Assembly (NCBI GenBank): GCA_032158295.1
Contig: CM063246.1
Span: forward strand, 9,487,608 to 9,551,607
Source: Pycnopodia helianthoides
Taxonomy: Eukaryota > Echinodermata > Asteroidea > Forcipulatida > Asteriidae
Direction of reading: 5' to 3'
DNA length: 64,000 bases
Both the position numbers and the translations under genes were made by a program. Below the pieces are notes generated by a model. It was given only the letters and a program-made list of their open reading frames with translations, was not told the origin of the DNA and made no database searches. This document shows, in pieces, positions 43,501-54,500 of this stretch. Within the stretch, counting starts at the first letter, position 1; each line of letters begins with the position of its first letter.

Positions 43501-45604
43501 AGTTCGTCATTGTGAATCTTTTGTGTTCTAGTAAAAGACAAGAAACACAATAAATGGTACCATTTTGCATCTGTCACCTTAGCAGTTTTTCCAATGGTTG
43601 TCATTTCGTTAAGGTAGCTTAAAGGTAGAGTCATACTTTGGTAATGACTCCGAAAAAAAGTGTGATTTTTATCCAAAAGCAGTATCCAATGGCAGTAAAC
43701 ATCCTGCGAAATCGTTTCGTCTAAAGTGCCCCCGTTGATTAGAAAATTTAGAATCTCCAGTGATCGCCTAAATGCGTTTTTTTTTAGATTCGAATTTCCA
43801 TGGTGTCTGTTTGTAAGTGCTGCGTTCAGAGATACGGTTGGTACCTCTGTGACCTTGCTAAACGTAGATGGATTTTATGTTCTTGATAAAAAACCTGTAA
43901 TAGTTTTTGCTGTTCTCTTAACGAGTAGACACATTATTCAGCTGAAACTTTCAGAAGGTTACTTTTATTGTATCCTAATTGATAATTTGGCTTATAAATC
44001 AACAACTTTGACTAAAACCAATCTATGACCCTACCTTGAAACCACATAAAATGTGTTTTAGAATGTGAAAGAACATGCCGATTTATACTGAAAGTAATTT
44101 GAGTTGATTCTTCTGTTGTTTTTGTAAACAAGAAAGAAAAAAAAAACACCCTCAAATTTCCATCAAAAATGGACGAAAAAAGTTACCAACCTTTTCCGTG
44201 TATTTTTTATTAAAATTTGAGAGTGATTAAAAAATCAATAATACCAATAAACTCAAATTATTATCAGTATAAGCTTGCATGGCGATTCACATGTTGAAAC
44301 ACTTCTGGCCGGTTTCAGATGCTTTTAAAAAAATGCAACCATTGGAAAAATTTATAACGTGATGGTAGAAAAGTGGTACACTTTATTATGTTTCTGGACA
44401 CTGAACCATGTTATCAAATTGTTTGACACACTAACAAGCGCTATGACTAAGCACCTGCTGATTTCAATTTTGATTTCAATTTGTTTTGCTTTCTAAAGGG
44501 TTTATCCCAGTGTTTCTGGCATGGCTGACTGCAGATTGAACCCGCAGCACCTTGTAAACTTTTACAAGGTGCTATATGTAAATGGGTCTCATAATTAACA
44601 ATAGCTCTGTATTTATATACTTGTTGTAAAATAATGAGCACGTAGACAAAGTGCAACATACAAATGTTGTATATCATTATTTTGCTGATATTAAGTTTTC
44701 AGTGTACGTGTACATTTTGTTCAAACACCAGGGCCCAATTTCATAGAGCTGCTTAAGCAGAAAATACTGCTTAACGATTTTCTGCTTAGCAGAAATGAGC
44801 AGGATACCAGTAACAAATTGTACATTTTACATGGTAGTTTGGCTGGTAACCTTATTCTGGTAAGCATATTTTTGTTGTGCTTAGCTACTTTTTGTGCTTA
44901 AGCAGCTCTATGAAATTGGGCCCTGTAATCTAACTGGAGGGACTCATTCATCTTTTGTCACATGAGTGTTGAAATATTCCATCTTAATACAAAGTCACAT
45001 ATCTTCTCTTTGTTATCATCATCTTTTTATTAGCTTTACTTGGCAGATGTTTTCTTCTTCGTTTTCTTGTTTCCCTTCATGTCATTGGATTGCACAATTG
45101 AATTGCAAAGAGGAATGTGTAAAACTGTATGTTAATTTTAAGAAGTGGCATCCCCTTAAGCCAGGTGATCCTCGGCTGCTGCTTCCCAGGTTGTATCATA
45201 GACTTGTGTGTGATCGCTGGCTAACGGCAGTTAACGGTTGTGTGGCTTCTGACTGGCACCCCTGAACAAAGATATTGACAAAATAGGGAGACCTCCAACA
45301 TAGGGTTTAGATAGCTCAGTGGGTAGAGCCCCTGCACGTTAATCCGGAGGTAGCAGGTTGAAGTTCCGCTCTAGTCAAGTTTTCTTTGTTCAACACAAAA
45401 TTAATTTTATGAGATTACAATAACTATGAAGTTTACTCCATTTTCACTGAAATCCCTGAAACACCAGTTTAGATTACTGAAAATGCCACAAACTAAAACT
45501 AGATAATCTAAATTGTACCCTCTTCTTCTTCTATTGTTCAGGATCAAGCAGGACCCCATGCATGTGGATACTGCGGTCTAAGATATGTCTACAAGGGACA
45601 CTGA
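40593..45604 (+). CDS. NDUFS6: Complex I subunit NDUFS6, mitochondrial
   Basis: Accessory zinc-binding subunit of the NADH:ubiquinone oxidoreductase matrix arm, needed for late assembly. The exons are 40593-40724 (44 codons), 42214-42267 (18), 43348-43470 (41) and 45542-45604 (20 plus TGA). All introns are GT-AG and phase 0. The 123-residue protein (human 124) begins MAALRTISRLSLRTQICRFS, a mitochondrial presequence. It continues with KVTHTGQAFDEGDYRKIRY, FAIDLVDEEPP, VWCDGGDPNLGHPKVYINL and HACGYCGLRYVYKGH. The zinc ligands C87, H96, C111 and C114 are all present. No frame disruption is seen. The introns are packed with MITEs and SINEs. The start codon lies in a YY1-like motif, and MRPL36 is divergent upstream. 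Confidence 0.97.
41101..41180. repeat. Hairpin in NDUFS6 intron 1
   Basis: The left arm TCCTAGAATTATGGCTGAGG, TTGGATCCGCTAGCTATCGT pairs with GACGATAGCGGATCGAACCT, CATAATTCTAGGA. The loop is tiny (about 8 nt), so the two 35-bp arms form a near-complete palindrome. Confidence 0.85.
41240..41605. repeat. Nested palindromes in NDUFS6 intron 1
   Basis: Outer arms of about 80 bp (41240-41325 and 41525-41605) contain GACCCAGTTACTGGGGC and TTGACGTTTATCGGTCGTAC and their inverses. Inside lie three hairpins. 41371-41415 has GGTGCCCTGCCTCAACCG pairing over 18 bp with its inverse, 41416-41442 has TGTCAAATTT with AAATTTGACA, and 41443-41488 is a second copy of the first hairpin. All sit in one intron. 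No protein is encoded. Confidence 0.88.
42317..42694. mobile_element. TTAA-type MITE in NDUFS6 intron 2
   Basis: Left border TTGAAAGGCAAAGTATACCT, right border ACCAAAGGTATACCCTCCCTTTAA. The TIRs are about 20 bp, imperfect, with one border TTAA mutated to TTGA. No coding capacity. Confidence 0.72.
42741..43059. mobile_element. piggyBac-like MITE, CTCTTTCGCT ends
   Basis: TTAA|CTCTTTCGCT at the left and AGCGAAAGAG|TTAA at the right, perfect over the outer 14 bp. The interior has two GAGCCGCTCAC(G/A)GCGGCTC-type palindromes and CG-rich sequence. TTAA target sites and these ends fit a non-autonomous piggyBac-type element. Confidence 0.85.
43080..43295 (+). repeat. Dispersed repeat E, copy 2
   Basis: Matches 600-830. 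It contains CATTTTCATTTTGCAATGG, GGTTACCAAGGCCAAGACC, GGGCAACAGAGTGGCCTCTG and AATTCCAGGCCTG. It lies just before the acceptor of NDUFS6 exon 3. Confidence 0.65.
43619..44041. mobile_element. TTAA-type MITE in NDUFS6 intron 3
   Basis: The left end is TTAAAGGTAGAGTCATACTT and the right end AATCTATGACCCTACCTTGA. Shares AGATACGGTTGGTACC and TCAGCTGAAACTTTCA with the element at 60176-60628. Confidence 0.72.
44452..44650 (+). repeat. Dispersed repeat, copy 2 of the 22560 family
   Basis: Contains CCAGTGTTTCTGGCATGGCT, TGCAGATTGAACCCGCAGCA, CAAGGTGCTATATG and AATGGGTCTCATAATT, in the order seen at 22560-22770. Confidence 0.5.
44731..44924. mobile_element. Foldback element in NDUFS6 intron 3
   Basis: Ends GGGCCCAATTTCATAGAGCT and AGCTCTATGAAATTGGGCCC, with sub-terminal GCTTAAGCA. 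Typical 190-bp family member. The left and right arms match almost perfectly for about 30 bp. Confidence 0.85.
45165..45410 (+). repeat. SINE-A, copy 2, uninterrupted
   Basis: Carries CTGCTGCTTCCCAGGTTGTA followed by TGTGGCTTCTGACTGGCACC, the A-box segment GATAGCTCAGTGGGTAGAGC, and a TTTTCTTTGTTCAACACAAAA tail. The TTCCCAGG at about 45185 is unbroken here but carries a foldback element in copy 1. Lies in NDUFS6 intron 3, about 130 bp before exon 4. Confidence 0.75.
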
Positions 45605-45780
45605 CGAGTCAAGAGTTGATGTAGAATGTTCAAGGAGTATTTGTATAGTTTCAAGAATGCAGTTTATTTAAAAGACGTGGTACAGTGTTATCATCATAGC
45701 TCATTGATAATGTTATGATGCAATCTGAAAGTTCCCTCCGTAGAGAGTTAGCACTGTTACCTATTATTGTCTAAATCAGA

Positions 45781-45962
45781 GCCCGGTTTCATAGAGCAGC
45801 TTAAAGCACAAAATGTAGCTGAGCACAAATCAAATGTTGCTTACCAGATTAAGATTACCAGCCAAAACACCATGTCTCATGTACCATCTGTAACTGGTAT
45901 CCTGCCCATTTTTGCTTAGCATTTTGAAGCAGTATTTGCTGCAGCTCTATGACATTGGGCCA
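45781..45962. mobile_element. Foldback element in NDUFS6 3' flank
   Basis: Ends GCCCGGTTTCATAGAGCAGC and GCAGCTCTATGACATTGGGC. It lies about 180 bp past the NDUFS6 stop. If the transcript ends at the AATAAA near 46790, this hairpin would be in the 3' UTR. Confidence 0.68.
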
Positions 45963-46786
45963 TGGTCTTATATCTTCTTCAGAACATAAGGACCCATTTC
46001 AGTTAATTGTTTTCACAGTTGAGTTTTGAAGTCTATTTCTTGGAAACTAGCTGGTTTGAATGAAGAATTGTCATTTGTCAATTAGCAATAGTGCTTCATC
46101 CCTTCAGACATTAGATGAAAACCACTGGATTGTATGTGGTGCTTTAAGTAGAAAAGGGTGTGATATTGACTGAAAACTAATGCCTTCAAATATCTAGAAG
46201 TGTCTGGAACAGCCCAACACAAAACAAAGATGAAAACAGCAAGATGTTTCCAATAGGTGCTTAGCACGCTTATTGTGTCAGAATGCAGTGGCTGTTTTGC
46301 CCGACTTAACATGTGTGATGACATTCATTAGATGCCCGCTTTTGAATTCAATGCAACCCTCCTACTGTGTGATCATTCAATATCACATGATATGGAATGG
46401 TCAGTGCACTGTGGTTTTGAATGATAAATGCTTTATGCCAGCCTGCAACATGTTACCACGTGGTGGATGCATCTACACAGTCAACCCTCCTACTGTCTGA
46501 CCATTCATTATCATCCACTGTGGTTTTGAATCATAGATAAACTATGCCAGCCAGCATATATTTATATGATGTCATGTGGTGATTACAAAGTACACACACT
46601 TACATTAGACAGTTAGTTATGTGTACAGCAACCCATGCATTTGATGATTACAAATGATTGATCAACTCACTGGAAAGTAAAGACAAGGGCAAATAATAAA
46701 CTAAAGTGAATCTCACGAAAATTTACCTCAATATGGGAACTATTTCTAAACCCTCAGATCAACCGCATTGTTTCTTTAATGTACAT

Positions 46787-46797
46787 AAGAAATAAAG
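46787..46797 (+). terminator. Candidate NDUFS6 polyadenylation signal
   Basis: AGAAATAAAGA is a canonical AATAAA about 1.2 kb past the stop. Earlier AATAAA-like sequences may be used instead. I have no transcript evidence. Confidence 0.35.
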
Positions 46798-46861
46798 ATG
46801 ACAACTTAATAATCAACCTATGTTTGGTGTAATTTCATTCTGCAAGTCCTGTCTGTTTGCA

Positions 46862-47250
46862 GTGGTAGAACTGGGGGGGGGGCACATGCCCCCAATTGAT
46901 GTCCCCCCCCCCCCCCCCCTCTGGGTACGACCCCCCCCCATATGAAATCTTGACTTCTGAGATTAAACAAATTCAGAGTTTACTTTTACATTGTAGAAGC
47001 TTTATTAATGTGATAATTTAAACTGTTTTTAAAACTATATTTATATTTACATGCAGACAATGTATTTGTGTTTCGCATTCAGGTCAGATTATTCTATAAA
47101 ACATAGTCAATGGCAAAACAAGAGCGATGCAAAGGGGCTTGTTTGAGAAATGCAAACGGAAACTTCAGTTTTAAATTGCCAGAAGTGCCCCCCTAGAAAA
47201 AATGGTGCACCCCCTTGTGCCCCCTTTAATGTTATCTTAGTTTCAGTGCT
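46862..47250 (+). repeat. Poly-C-containing dispersed repeat, copy 2
   Basis: Contains three C/G runs (near 46872, 46903 and 46931), ATGAAATCTTGACTTCTGAG and CAGTTTTAAATTGCCAGAAG. Same order as 2476-2810. Confidence 0.6.
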
Positions 47251-47864
47251 GTCTGTGTGTTTATAATTGAAGCATTGCTATGTTACTCTATTGTGGGCCT
47301 ATTGTGGAGCTGAAATCTAATCTTGTTGCTAGATATGTCAATGTAGATAACGTCCATCTTCTGTTGCTGGGTTATGCCACCAACTGAACCATGTTCACAC
47401 GATCACATTTTGACAAGTAAATCGACCCAGATGTACTTGAAAAAGTGATCTGTGCTCTGCTATTAAGGGGAACAAGTTTTAACATGGACCTCTGCCTCTA
47501 GACATAATGACATGACTTCACGTAATGTTTGTGTCAGTTTGGTGTTGTTTGTGCAGCTTCAGGGTTGGGGGTTGTTTGGTACTTAACCGCCACCTTCGCC
47601 CTTCCTTGCCTCATTTCCAGCTTCTTTAGTTATCTCCTGAATGGTTATGTTTTACAATCGGTTGCGTAACTAAGGGGCACTCGGGCCACACCTATTCCCT
47701 CAATTGATGTTTGTGCCCCCACGCCCCATCATTGAATCTTGGTTTCGTCATCATGCGGGTTGACCATATAATGCCGTTTGATCACACTTTTTCACAGTGG
47801 CGGCGGCGTAGCCAGGACCCTTTTTCGCGGAAGGGGGAAGGGGCCTCTGTTTTATGTATGCCAC
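47251..47864. other. Non-coding, nothing recognised
   Basis: No exon. A further fragment of the poly-C repeat family may start near 47655 (GGTTGCGTAACTAAGGGGCA). Confidence 0.35.
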
Positions 47865-48250
47865 TTAAAGGGACATTACAGAATTGGTAAGAACAAAACT
47901 TGTAAAATATACTTTTTGATCACAGATTTACATAAAACTTACACGGTCTAATGATGATGATAGTAGAAAACATCCCTTGAAATATTTCTGTCTGAAACGC
48001 CATATTTGATGAGAAATGAATAAACTAATTTTCCGATTGGAGTTTATCGCTCAGTGAGCGTTTTATTCATTTGTTGAATCTATATAATGCAAATGTGTAA
48101 TCGGTTTTTCACTATTTTCTCGTGACCCAGATGGCCGATCGATCTCAAACTTCTACAGGTTTGTCAGTTTATGTATATGGTGGATTACATAAGTGCTTAC
48201 ACTGCCAGCAACTGTTTTTTAGCAAAAACCATTCTGTAATGTTCCTTTAA
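47865..48250. mobile_element. TTAA-flanked MITE, ACATTACAG subfamily
   Basis: TTAAAGGGACATTACAGAAT at the left and TTCTGTAATGTTCCTTTAA at the right. Very close in sequence and length to 59800-60179, so both are probably recent. Confidence 0.85.
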
Positions 48251-49093
48251 ATTGTCAACACATTTTAAAACTTTTCAAATGTTCCCAATTTAATGTAGAA
48301 ATGACGTCGGGGCACTCCTTGAGTCCTTGTTTATTGCGCGGCAGCCAGATTTGAAGTGACCGCCACATAATTATCTGTTGGCTGCTAGATAACCCGTCAT
48401 ATAAAATATTCACTCCTCGTCTGCTCGGCACTATAAGGTCGTTAGTGTAATTTGTATGGACTTCATAAAGTTGGTTTTGCCTATTTTTGAGCTCCTTGTA
48501 AACGGCGTTTATTGATCAAGAGTGGTCTCCAAATAATACACTTGGCAAAAAGAAACATTCAGTTTCTAAGAAAAGCATTTACTTGCGGATTTTGATTAAT
48601 TTTTGTCAACTTGAAAACCATTTTTCACTTTGATTATTACAGACTTCAAATTGCAATTAACGAAAGTACAGCACTGAGCCGACGCCCTCACCGAAGGAAT
48701 AAGTTCACCTGTCTGAGAAGCAAACATGGCGCTCACTAGTAATCTCACCCTCCACCTAGCACCCCAGTTCTTATTGGGTTGTTGAGCTTTTGTTTTTGAT
48801 ATCAGTCTTATCAAAGTCCAAAAAAAGAAGACAAAAAAAGAAAAAAAAGAAAGAGAGAGACAGAGAGAAGAGAGCCACAAAACAGCCTATAAACTAGTCC
48901 CTTCATTTGGCATGGATTTGTAGTAGATTTCGATAACATTATATTTCTTTGTTCAACCCCAAATTATATATGTATGTATGTTTGTATAATATTTAATCAT
49001 TCTAAAGCCTACTGCTTACGGTTGGATCTCATTTTTGAATGAGGAAGTCGTGTTTTGTTTTCCCACGATTGTCCTGGGTTCGTGTTATCGACA
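48251..49093. other. Non-coding, nothing recognised
   Basis: Includes an A/AG-rich low-complexity run at about 48830-48875 and a SINE-A tail remnant near 48950 (TTTCTTTGTTCAACCCCAAA). No gene. Confidence 0.4.
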
Positions 49094-49289
49094 GGGCCCA
49101 ATTTCATAGAGCTGCTTAAGCAGAAAATGTTGCTTAACAATTGTCTGCTAAGCAGAAATGGGGGCAGGATACCAGTCACAAATTGTACATGTGACATGGT
49201 AGTTTGGCTGGTAACCTTATTCTGGTAAGCATAAGTACGTTGTGCTTAGCTACTTTTTGTGCTTAAGCAGCACCATGAAATTGGGCCCT
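49094..49289. mobile_element. Foldback element, GGGCCCAAT family
   Basis: Ends GGGCCCAATTTCATAGAGCT and GCACCATGAAATTGGGCCCT, with TTGCTTAACAATTGTCTGCT inside. Well preserved. Confidence 0.82.
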
Positions 49290-49895
49290 GTTCATTGGAG
49301 TCAAATAAACAGAGTCCTGCTTTTCGGACAGTTCTTTGAACGGTTCTCAGAATCGATATCCGTTGTCCCTAAAAAAGCTACCAGTAATTAAGGATGTGGG
49401 TGTATTTAGTGGAAGAGCTAGGTGCGGGTGTCAAAATAAATAGGTATTTCAAACAGCGATTGTCGAACTTCTCTGGGGGAACTGCTTGTTCCGCTTGCTC
49501 ATTAAAAGAAGGCCGTTATCCTGCAATAGGTTGTTGCTTTCGGAGTCCTCAGGCGGAACAGTTGTTATGGTAACGCCGAAGCGCGCTTCGTTGTGTATGT
49601 TTTGACGAGGTCACCACCCGCCACCCCCCCCCCCCCCCCGGCCTTGTGAACTTCACGCACACAAAACTACCCCGTTATGTGCTGATACTGTACCTAGTTA
49701 CCCTGTCTGTGTATTTTAAAACCCAAAACGTTGGAAGCTATCCTAAATTGGCCCGCTAGAGATAAACGAATTAACTGTAATACCCATGACGTGTGCGGGA
49801 ATGTGTGTGCGTGAATGTTGATAGCATTAATTCCGACCACATAAAGGAAAAAGACGAACAACAAAAGAACACCGAGCGACAATGCGTTGCAGTGA

Positions 49896-50186
49896 CTTGT
49901 GGAACCCAACAAACTTAGGGGGCTTATTGTTAAACTAATCAATGCCGTGGTTTCATCGCGATTGTCTGGTCGCCTTGGTCTCGGAGTGTGTTTCGACCCC
50001 AGAGGTCATACCATTTGTGAGTTGTGTTACCAACAAACGTGGTGGTCGGTGGTTGAGGCAACCAGAAATAGGCACAAGCCAGGGATAGGAAACCCGGTGC
50101 TTGGATTACAGGTGCGTTATATTACGAGGTTGGAATCTGACACTTTCCACTTGACTTTCTGCAGCGAAGATCCACACGAATTAGAG
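49896..50186 (+). other. Possible 5' exon of the beta-trefoil gene
   Basis: Open for about 97 codons with balanced GC, ending at a good donor (TTAGAG|GTAAGT). A second donor-like CAG|GTGCGT lies near 50111. There is no ATG in the frame, so it would be non-coding leader or an internal exon. The protein-like stretch GHTICELCYQQTWWSVVEAT is unrecognised. Linking it to the exon at 54501 is inference only. Confidence 0.3.
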
Positions 50187-50964
50187 GTAAGTAAATTGAC
50201 ATTTACCCTTCAGTTCCGTTGATTTCCAAACGCCAATTTCCATGTGAAAACGATGTGAAAACCATTAGCTCTATATTAAAACCTGTTACCTGTAAAACAG
50301 GAACATATGCTAAATACTGAACTGTATTCATTAGACTAAATACTGTTAGACTACTTACACAAATCAGAAATGTTGTTTTTTCCATATTTTGAGCGTTCGT
50401 TTAGAGTATATAACATGATTTGTAGCTATAGTTACCAGTAAGTTACCAATACACCGATTGTTAATCACATTCAAATAATAATAGTGCTGCTTATTATTAC
50501 GGGAAATATCATGTTATCCCCTCCCCCTGAAAAAGTAAAATATTGACATTGTTACATACATTCTTATTTATTTGTCCATATTTAATAGCTTTATTTAAGC
50601 AGTTTAAGTGCTCCATATTTATATGCATAAGTTATGCCATAAATTATTGGGGTAGATTACTTTACAATTAATAATTTGCATCATCGGGGGTATATTAATA
50701 AGCCTCTCTCAATAATTAAAGCTTATGTCATCATCAAGTCACGCCCACATTCCTGTGCCATCATTTAGCCCTCTGTATAGCTTATTTTGTTTTAGCTCCA
50801 TAGTTACGAATAAGACGCCATTGGAGAAAGGTTTGTTTCCATGGGCGTAACAGTATGACGGAATACACCGTAAGTAATGCACGAGCTCCTCCCCTACGAC
50901 TGCTGCATGACGAGATCTCACTCGCACTCACACCACCATGCAATGAAACACAATTATGCAACTT

Positions 50965-51168
50965 GGTCCAATACTTTCATAAAGCTGATAAGCAGAAAAT
51001 GGTGCTTACCTGCTAAGCGCAACTTCGCAGGGAACCAGTTACCAGTCACAAACATTAATTGCATGGTATTTGGGGCTGGTTAACCTGATTCCGCAACTGA
51101 GCAAAGTTATTTATTTGCAAAACATTTGTTTAGGGCATAAGTGCTTATAACAGCTTTGTGAAACCTTA
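50965..51168. mobile_element. Diverged foldback element
   Basis: Starts GGTCCAATACTTTCATAAAG and ends ATAACAGCTTTGTGAAACCT, with ACCAGTTACCAGTCACAAAC inside. Same family as 49094 but decayed. Confidence 0.5.
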
Positions 51169-52535
51169 CCCCTGTGCTAACTGAAAATGTTACCACCAAA
51201 ACGCATATACCCCTTAGCACAAGCCCTACAAGTGGCTGTAGTTTGGGTCGCTTTCGATGTTGTCTTTTACAGACTACGACTAAGCCTAAGGCCATTTCAC
51301 AAACACTTCGTCAGCACAAGAGACATTCTTCTAGCTGTAACTTACTGTCCCCAAGAAAATAACGAGAAAACTTAATTTGTGAACGAATTTTCTTCATCGA
51401 GATTGCCTGAAACTCGTTGCCTGTAAATTGCCTAGTGTGATGACATGGCCTTAAGACCGATGTGGTTCAAAGTGAGCCAGTTCAAACCCCGCATCCTGTC
51501 TGAAATTGTCAATTCAATCTATCCATTTTGAAATGCCATGGTCTAAGAAATCTAAAAAAGCAAAGCAGAGTTTGAGGTATTTCAGTACCACTGTGTAATG
51601 CTTTCCTCAGTGTTATCAATAAATATAAGCAGTTTCATAAAGTTGTTAAAGCACAAATATGTCGCCCTCTTTAGTTCTTGGCCAAAACGTACACCAATCA
51701 AAGAGAAGAGACTTCATTATTATACACTGTTTTGCACCGGGTTTCCGTTTTTGCATGGATTGATGTGAAGTACGCTTATGTGATAACCAGCTACCGCAAT
51801 CACACAGTAAAATTGTTTCTAACATGGTCCACGGGGGAAATCTACTGGCACTAACTTTACAATTTTTAAACCCCAATAACTTAGAATTCGTTCATTCGTT
51901 TGTTTATTCGTTCATCCATAATGGCCCACTTCACCTCCGAATTATCAGCAGAATGGCACGGCACAAGAAGCACTGGACGCCTCACAAACATTACAGGTCT
52001 AAAACAAAATACAGAAGGAGGTGTTTCGAGCGGATGCACATTGCACGTCGAGCTCACAAATGTTGACCTAATACAGTTAACTTATATAACTAAAGAGTAT
52101 AAAACCTCATTCAACAAGTGTATTTATACAAACCAAACACTTCACCTGTGGTAACTTAACTATTTTGGTGGTAACTTAATTATTTTCAACATTTTTATTA
52201 ACAAGTTAATTTCAGTGGAAAACCGTTTGTAATTTGGTCTGTTTTGAATGCTACAACACAACCCAATTCCAACAATTATTTGTGGCGCTCATGATTGCTT
52301 ACACTCTAAACAATTTACTCGGATCCCGTGGTCCGTAGAGGGCCTGACCCATTTGTGGGTCGATGTGCTCCGGAATCTTTTTCAAAAATGACGCAGAAAT
52401 GGGTCGAATAGACGTAGAATCCGGGTCAAAATCCCTCTTTGTTTACCACTTTCCGGGTCAGTCTGACCGTGAGTTGAGAAACCATGTTAGTTCTGACCCG
52501 AAGGGGCAGCTTATGTAAACTTATTCCAATCCCGC
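51169..52535. other. Non-coding, two uninterpreted frames
   Basis: Around 51920-52070 two overlapping frames look somewhat protein-like, a basic one with MARHKKHWTPHKHYRSKTKY and one with MAHFTSELSAEWHGTRSTGR. Neither has convincing splice sites or a known family. Near 51403-51450 a segment with GCCTGTAAATTGCCTAGTGT is the inverse of sequence at 54570-54610, so both belong to another dispersed repeat. Confidence 0.35.
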
Positions 52536-52897
52536 TTAAAGGCCCTGCACCCTATTGGAAAGATCGAAAACACAAATGTTCACAGATTCACACATAACTT
52601 ACATGATTTAAAGTAAGTAATGGTAGAAAGGGTTCCTTAAAATATTTCTGCCTAAAATGCTATCGTTTCTGAGAAATGAGTAAAACAATAGTTTTTATCA
52701 CGCGCGATAATAAACTCAGTGTTTGAAAAACAGAAAACACATAAGGTCTCTTTTCACTATTTTCTCGTGACCTCGATGACCAATTGAGCTCAAATTTCCA
52801 CAGGTTTGTTATTTCTTGTATGCGGTTGATTACACAAAACATGAACACTGTCTGTGATTATTTTGTCAACTCTACCAATCCTGTATAATACCTTTAA
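52536..52897. mobile_element. TTAA-flanked MITE
   Basis: Borders TTAAAGGCCCTGCACCCTAT and AATACCTTTAA. The interior has AATATTTCTGCCTAAAATGC and TTTTCTCGTGACC, recalling the 47865 subfamily. Slightly diverged. Confidence 0.65.
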
Positions 52898-54500
52898 AAC
52901 AGCTGGTCCATAGTGACTGTCCCCCCCCCCCCAAACACACATTCATTCGATACTCTGACATACTCAAAAATATCACATGCTAGCAACAAGCGAGACAGTT
53001 GAGTGACTGATTGTACTATTTTTAAGGCACCCCTGACCTGTTTTGACTTTACAGCATGAATTTATCGATTCCATTGATATTATTTTACCCAATGGATAAC
53101 GCTACAGTAGAAGCAGGGTTTGATTTTGTGCTTAGAGCGATTTAGGCCTACTACGACTTCACAAATTGTTTCTGGTTAACCGGTAGCTCTCGGAAATTGT
53201 TTCCGTCGTCAGTGAATTTTATGTCAGAAACTTGTTTCTGGTCAGGATTCGCCAAAAACACACCCCTGGTGGAGCCGGAGCCCAAGCCCAAGTAGTTTGG
53301 CCTTTTCCCAACCTCGGCTTGGGCCTAGGCTCTGGCTTCGGCTTGGGATCTGTCATCAATTTTTTAGCAGTCAATTTGTATTTTTAAAGTGTTTCCAACA
53401 ACAAAATGGAGCCCGAAGCCTACAAGCCGAGGTTTGCAAATCCCGAAGTTTCGCGTGCACGTGTTATGAGAAGCTCTTATAATAATTAATGGTCCTGCTG
53501 CCTTTCTTGATCCTCGATCCTTCCTCCCGTTGTTCAAACACGGTAAACCGATAAGAAACTTTGTTTATGTGTAACTTTCTACTCAGGGTGAAATAATCAA
53601 TAACGTTTATTTGCTCGCTCTGGACATGACTATTTGGCTTTTACGCATACTCGGCCTGTCATTGGTCCCAATCTTCGATCTGTGTCCAAAGGCGATCTAA
53701 TAAGTACAACAGTAATACGAAAACTAATTTAATATTGACTACTAATTCAATTATCAAATGTAGGCATGTACAAGTGAAATAACATAATACATAGCAGACG
53801 CCCATACTACTCAAAAGGAATAATATTTGAACAGGAAAAGCAAACGATTACTTTGAAGTTTTAAAGTCTCATTTTTACAAAAATATTTCATATTTTGCTC
53901 GTCCCCATGCGTCAATTGTGCTCGTCCCCATGCGTCAAATAACAATATCCGTAGGGACAAGCGAATACGTAAACAACCGGACGTTTGAAGGTGCGCGTCT
54001 GTTGTTGTCAATCAAAGGTTTGCGCCGAACTGTTACTGTCCCTTTTGTAAGTAAACGCTTAAAATTTGAAATTTTCGATACACCAGACTCTAAAGTTCTA
54101 AATTCTCCTCACTTAAAGGTGCCAGGTCCGATTTTTGTTGCAGATTTGACCTGGCACTTTAGATTTGAATTTTAAACGGTTATTTAAAAAAAAAAAAAAA
54201 AAGGTTCGAGAAAGTTGTAAGCTTATCAGTTAATTGTAAAACCATCAACGAATCGTTTTGAAGATGTATGTTTTTTTATGCATTGTCCGTGGCATATGCG
54301 AGAGTCTTTGTATGTTTTTCGTTCTGAAAAAGCATCATCTATCAAAATTCGTTCAGAGAAAAAAGAAAACTAAAAACATCTTTCTGCAAAATTCGTGCCA
54401 TGCAACTTGAACAGCCACGATGATGATCATTTTAAGAAAACGGTAAAATAGATGTCAGGATGCGCATTCTTATTTGTTTCCCTCTTCCTCTATTTCCCAG
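52898..54500 (+). other. Upstream region or intron of trefoil gene
   Basis: Contains a poly-C run (near 52920), a GGCTTGGG-rich inverted segment (53280-53450) and a 20-bp direct duplication near 53898 (GTGCTCGTCCCCATGCGTCA type). An ATG frame at 53932-54047 ends at a TTTT|GTAAGT donor in phase 0, an alternative candidate first exon for the trefoil gene. It ends with the acceptor TATTTCCCAG. Confidence 0.4.
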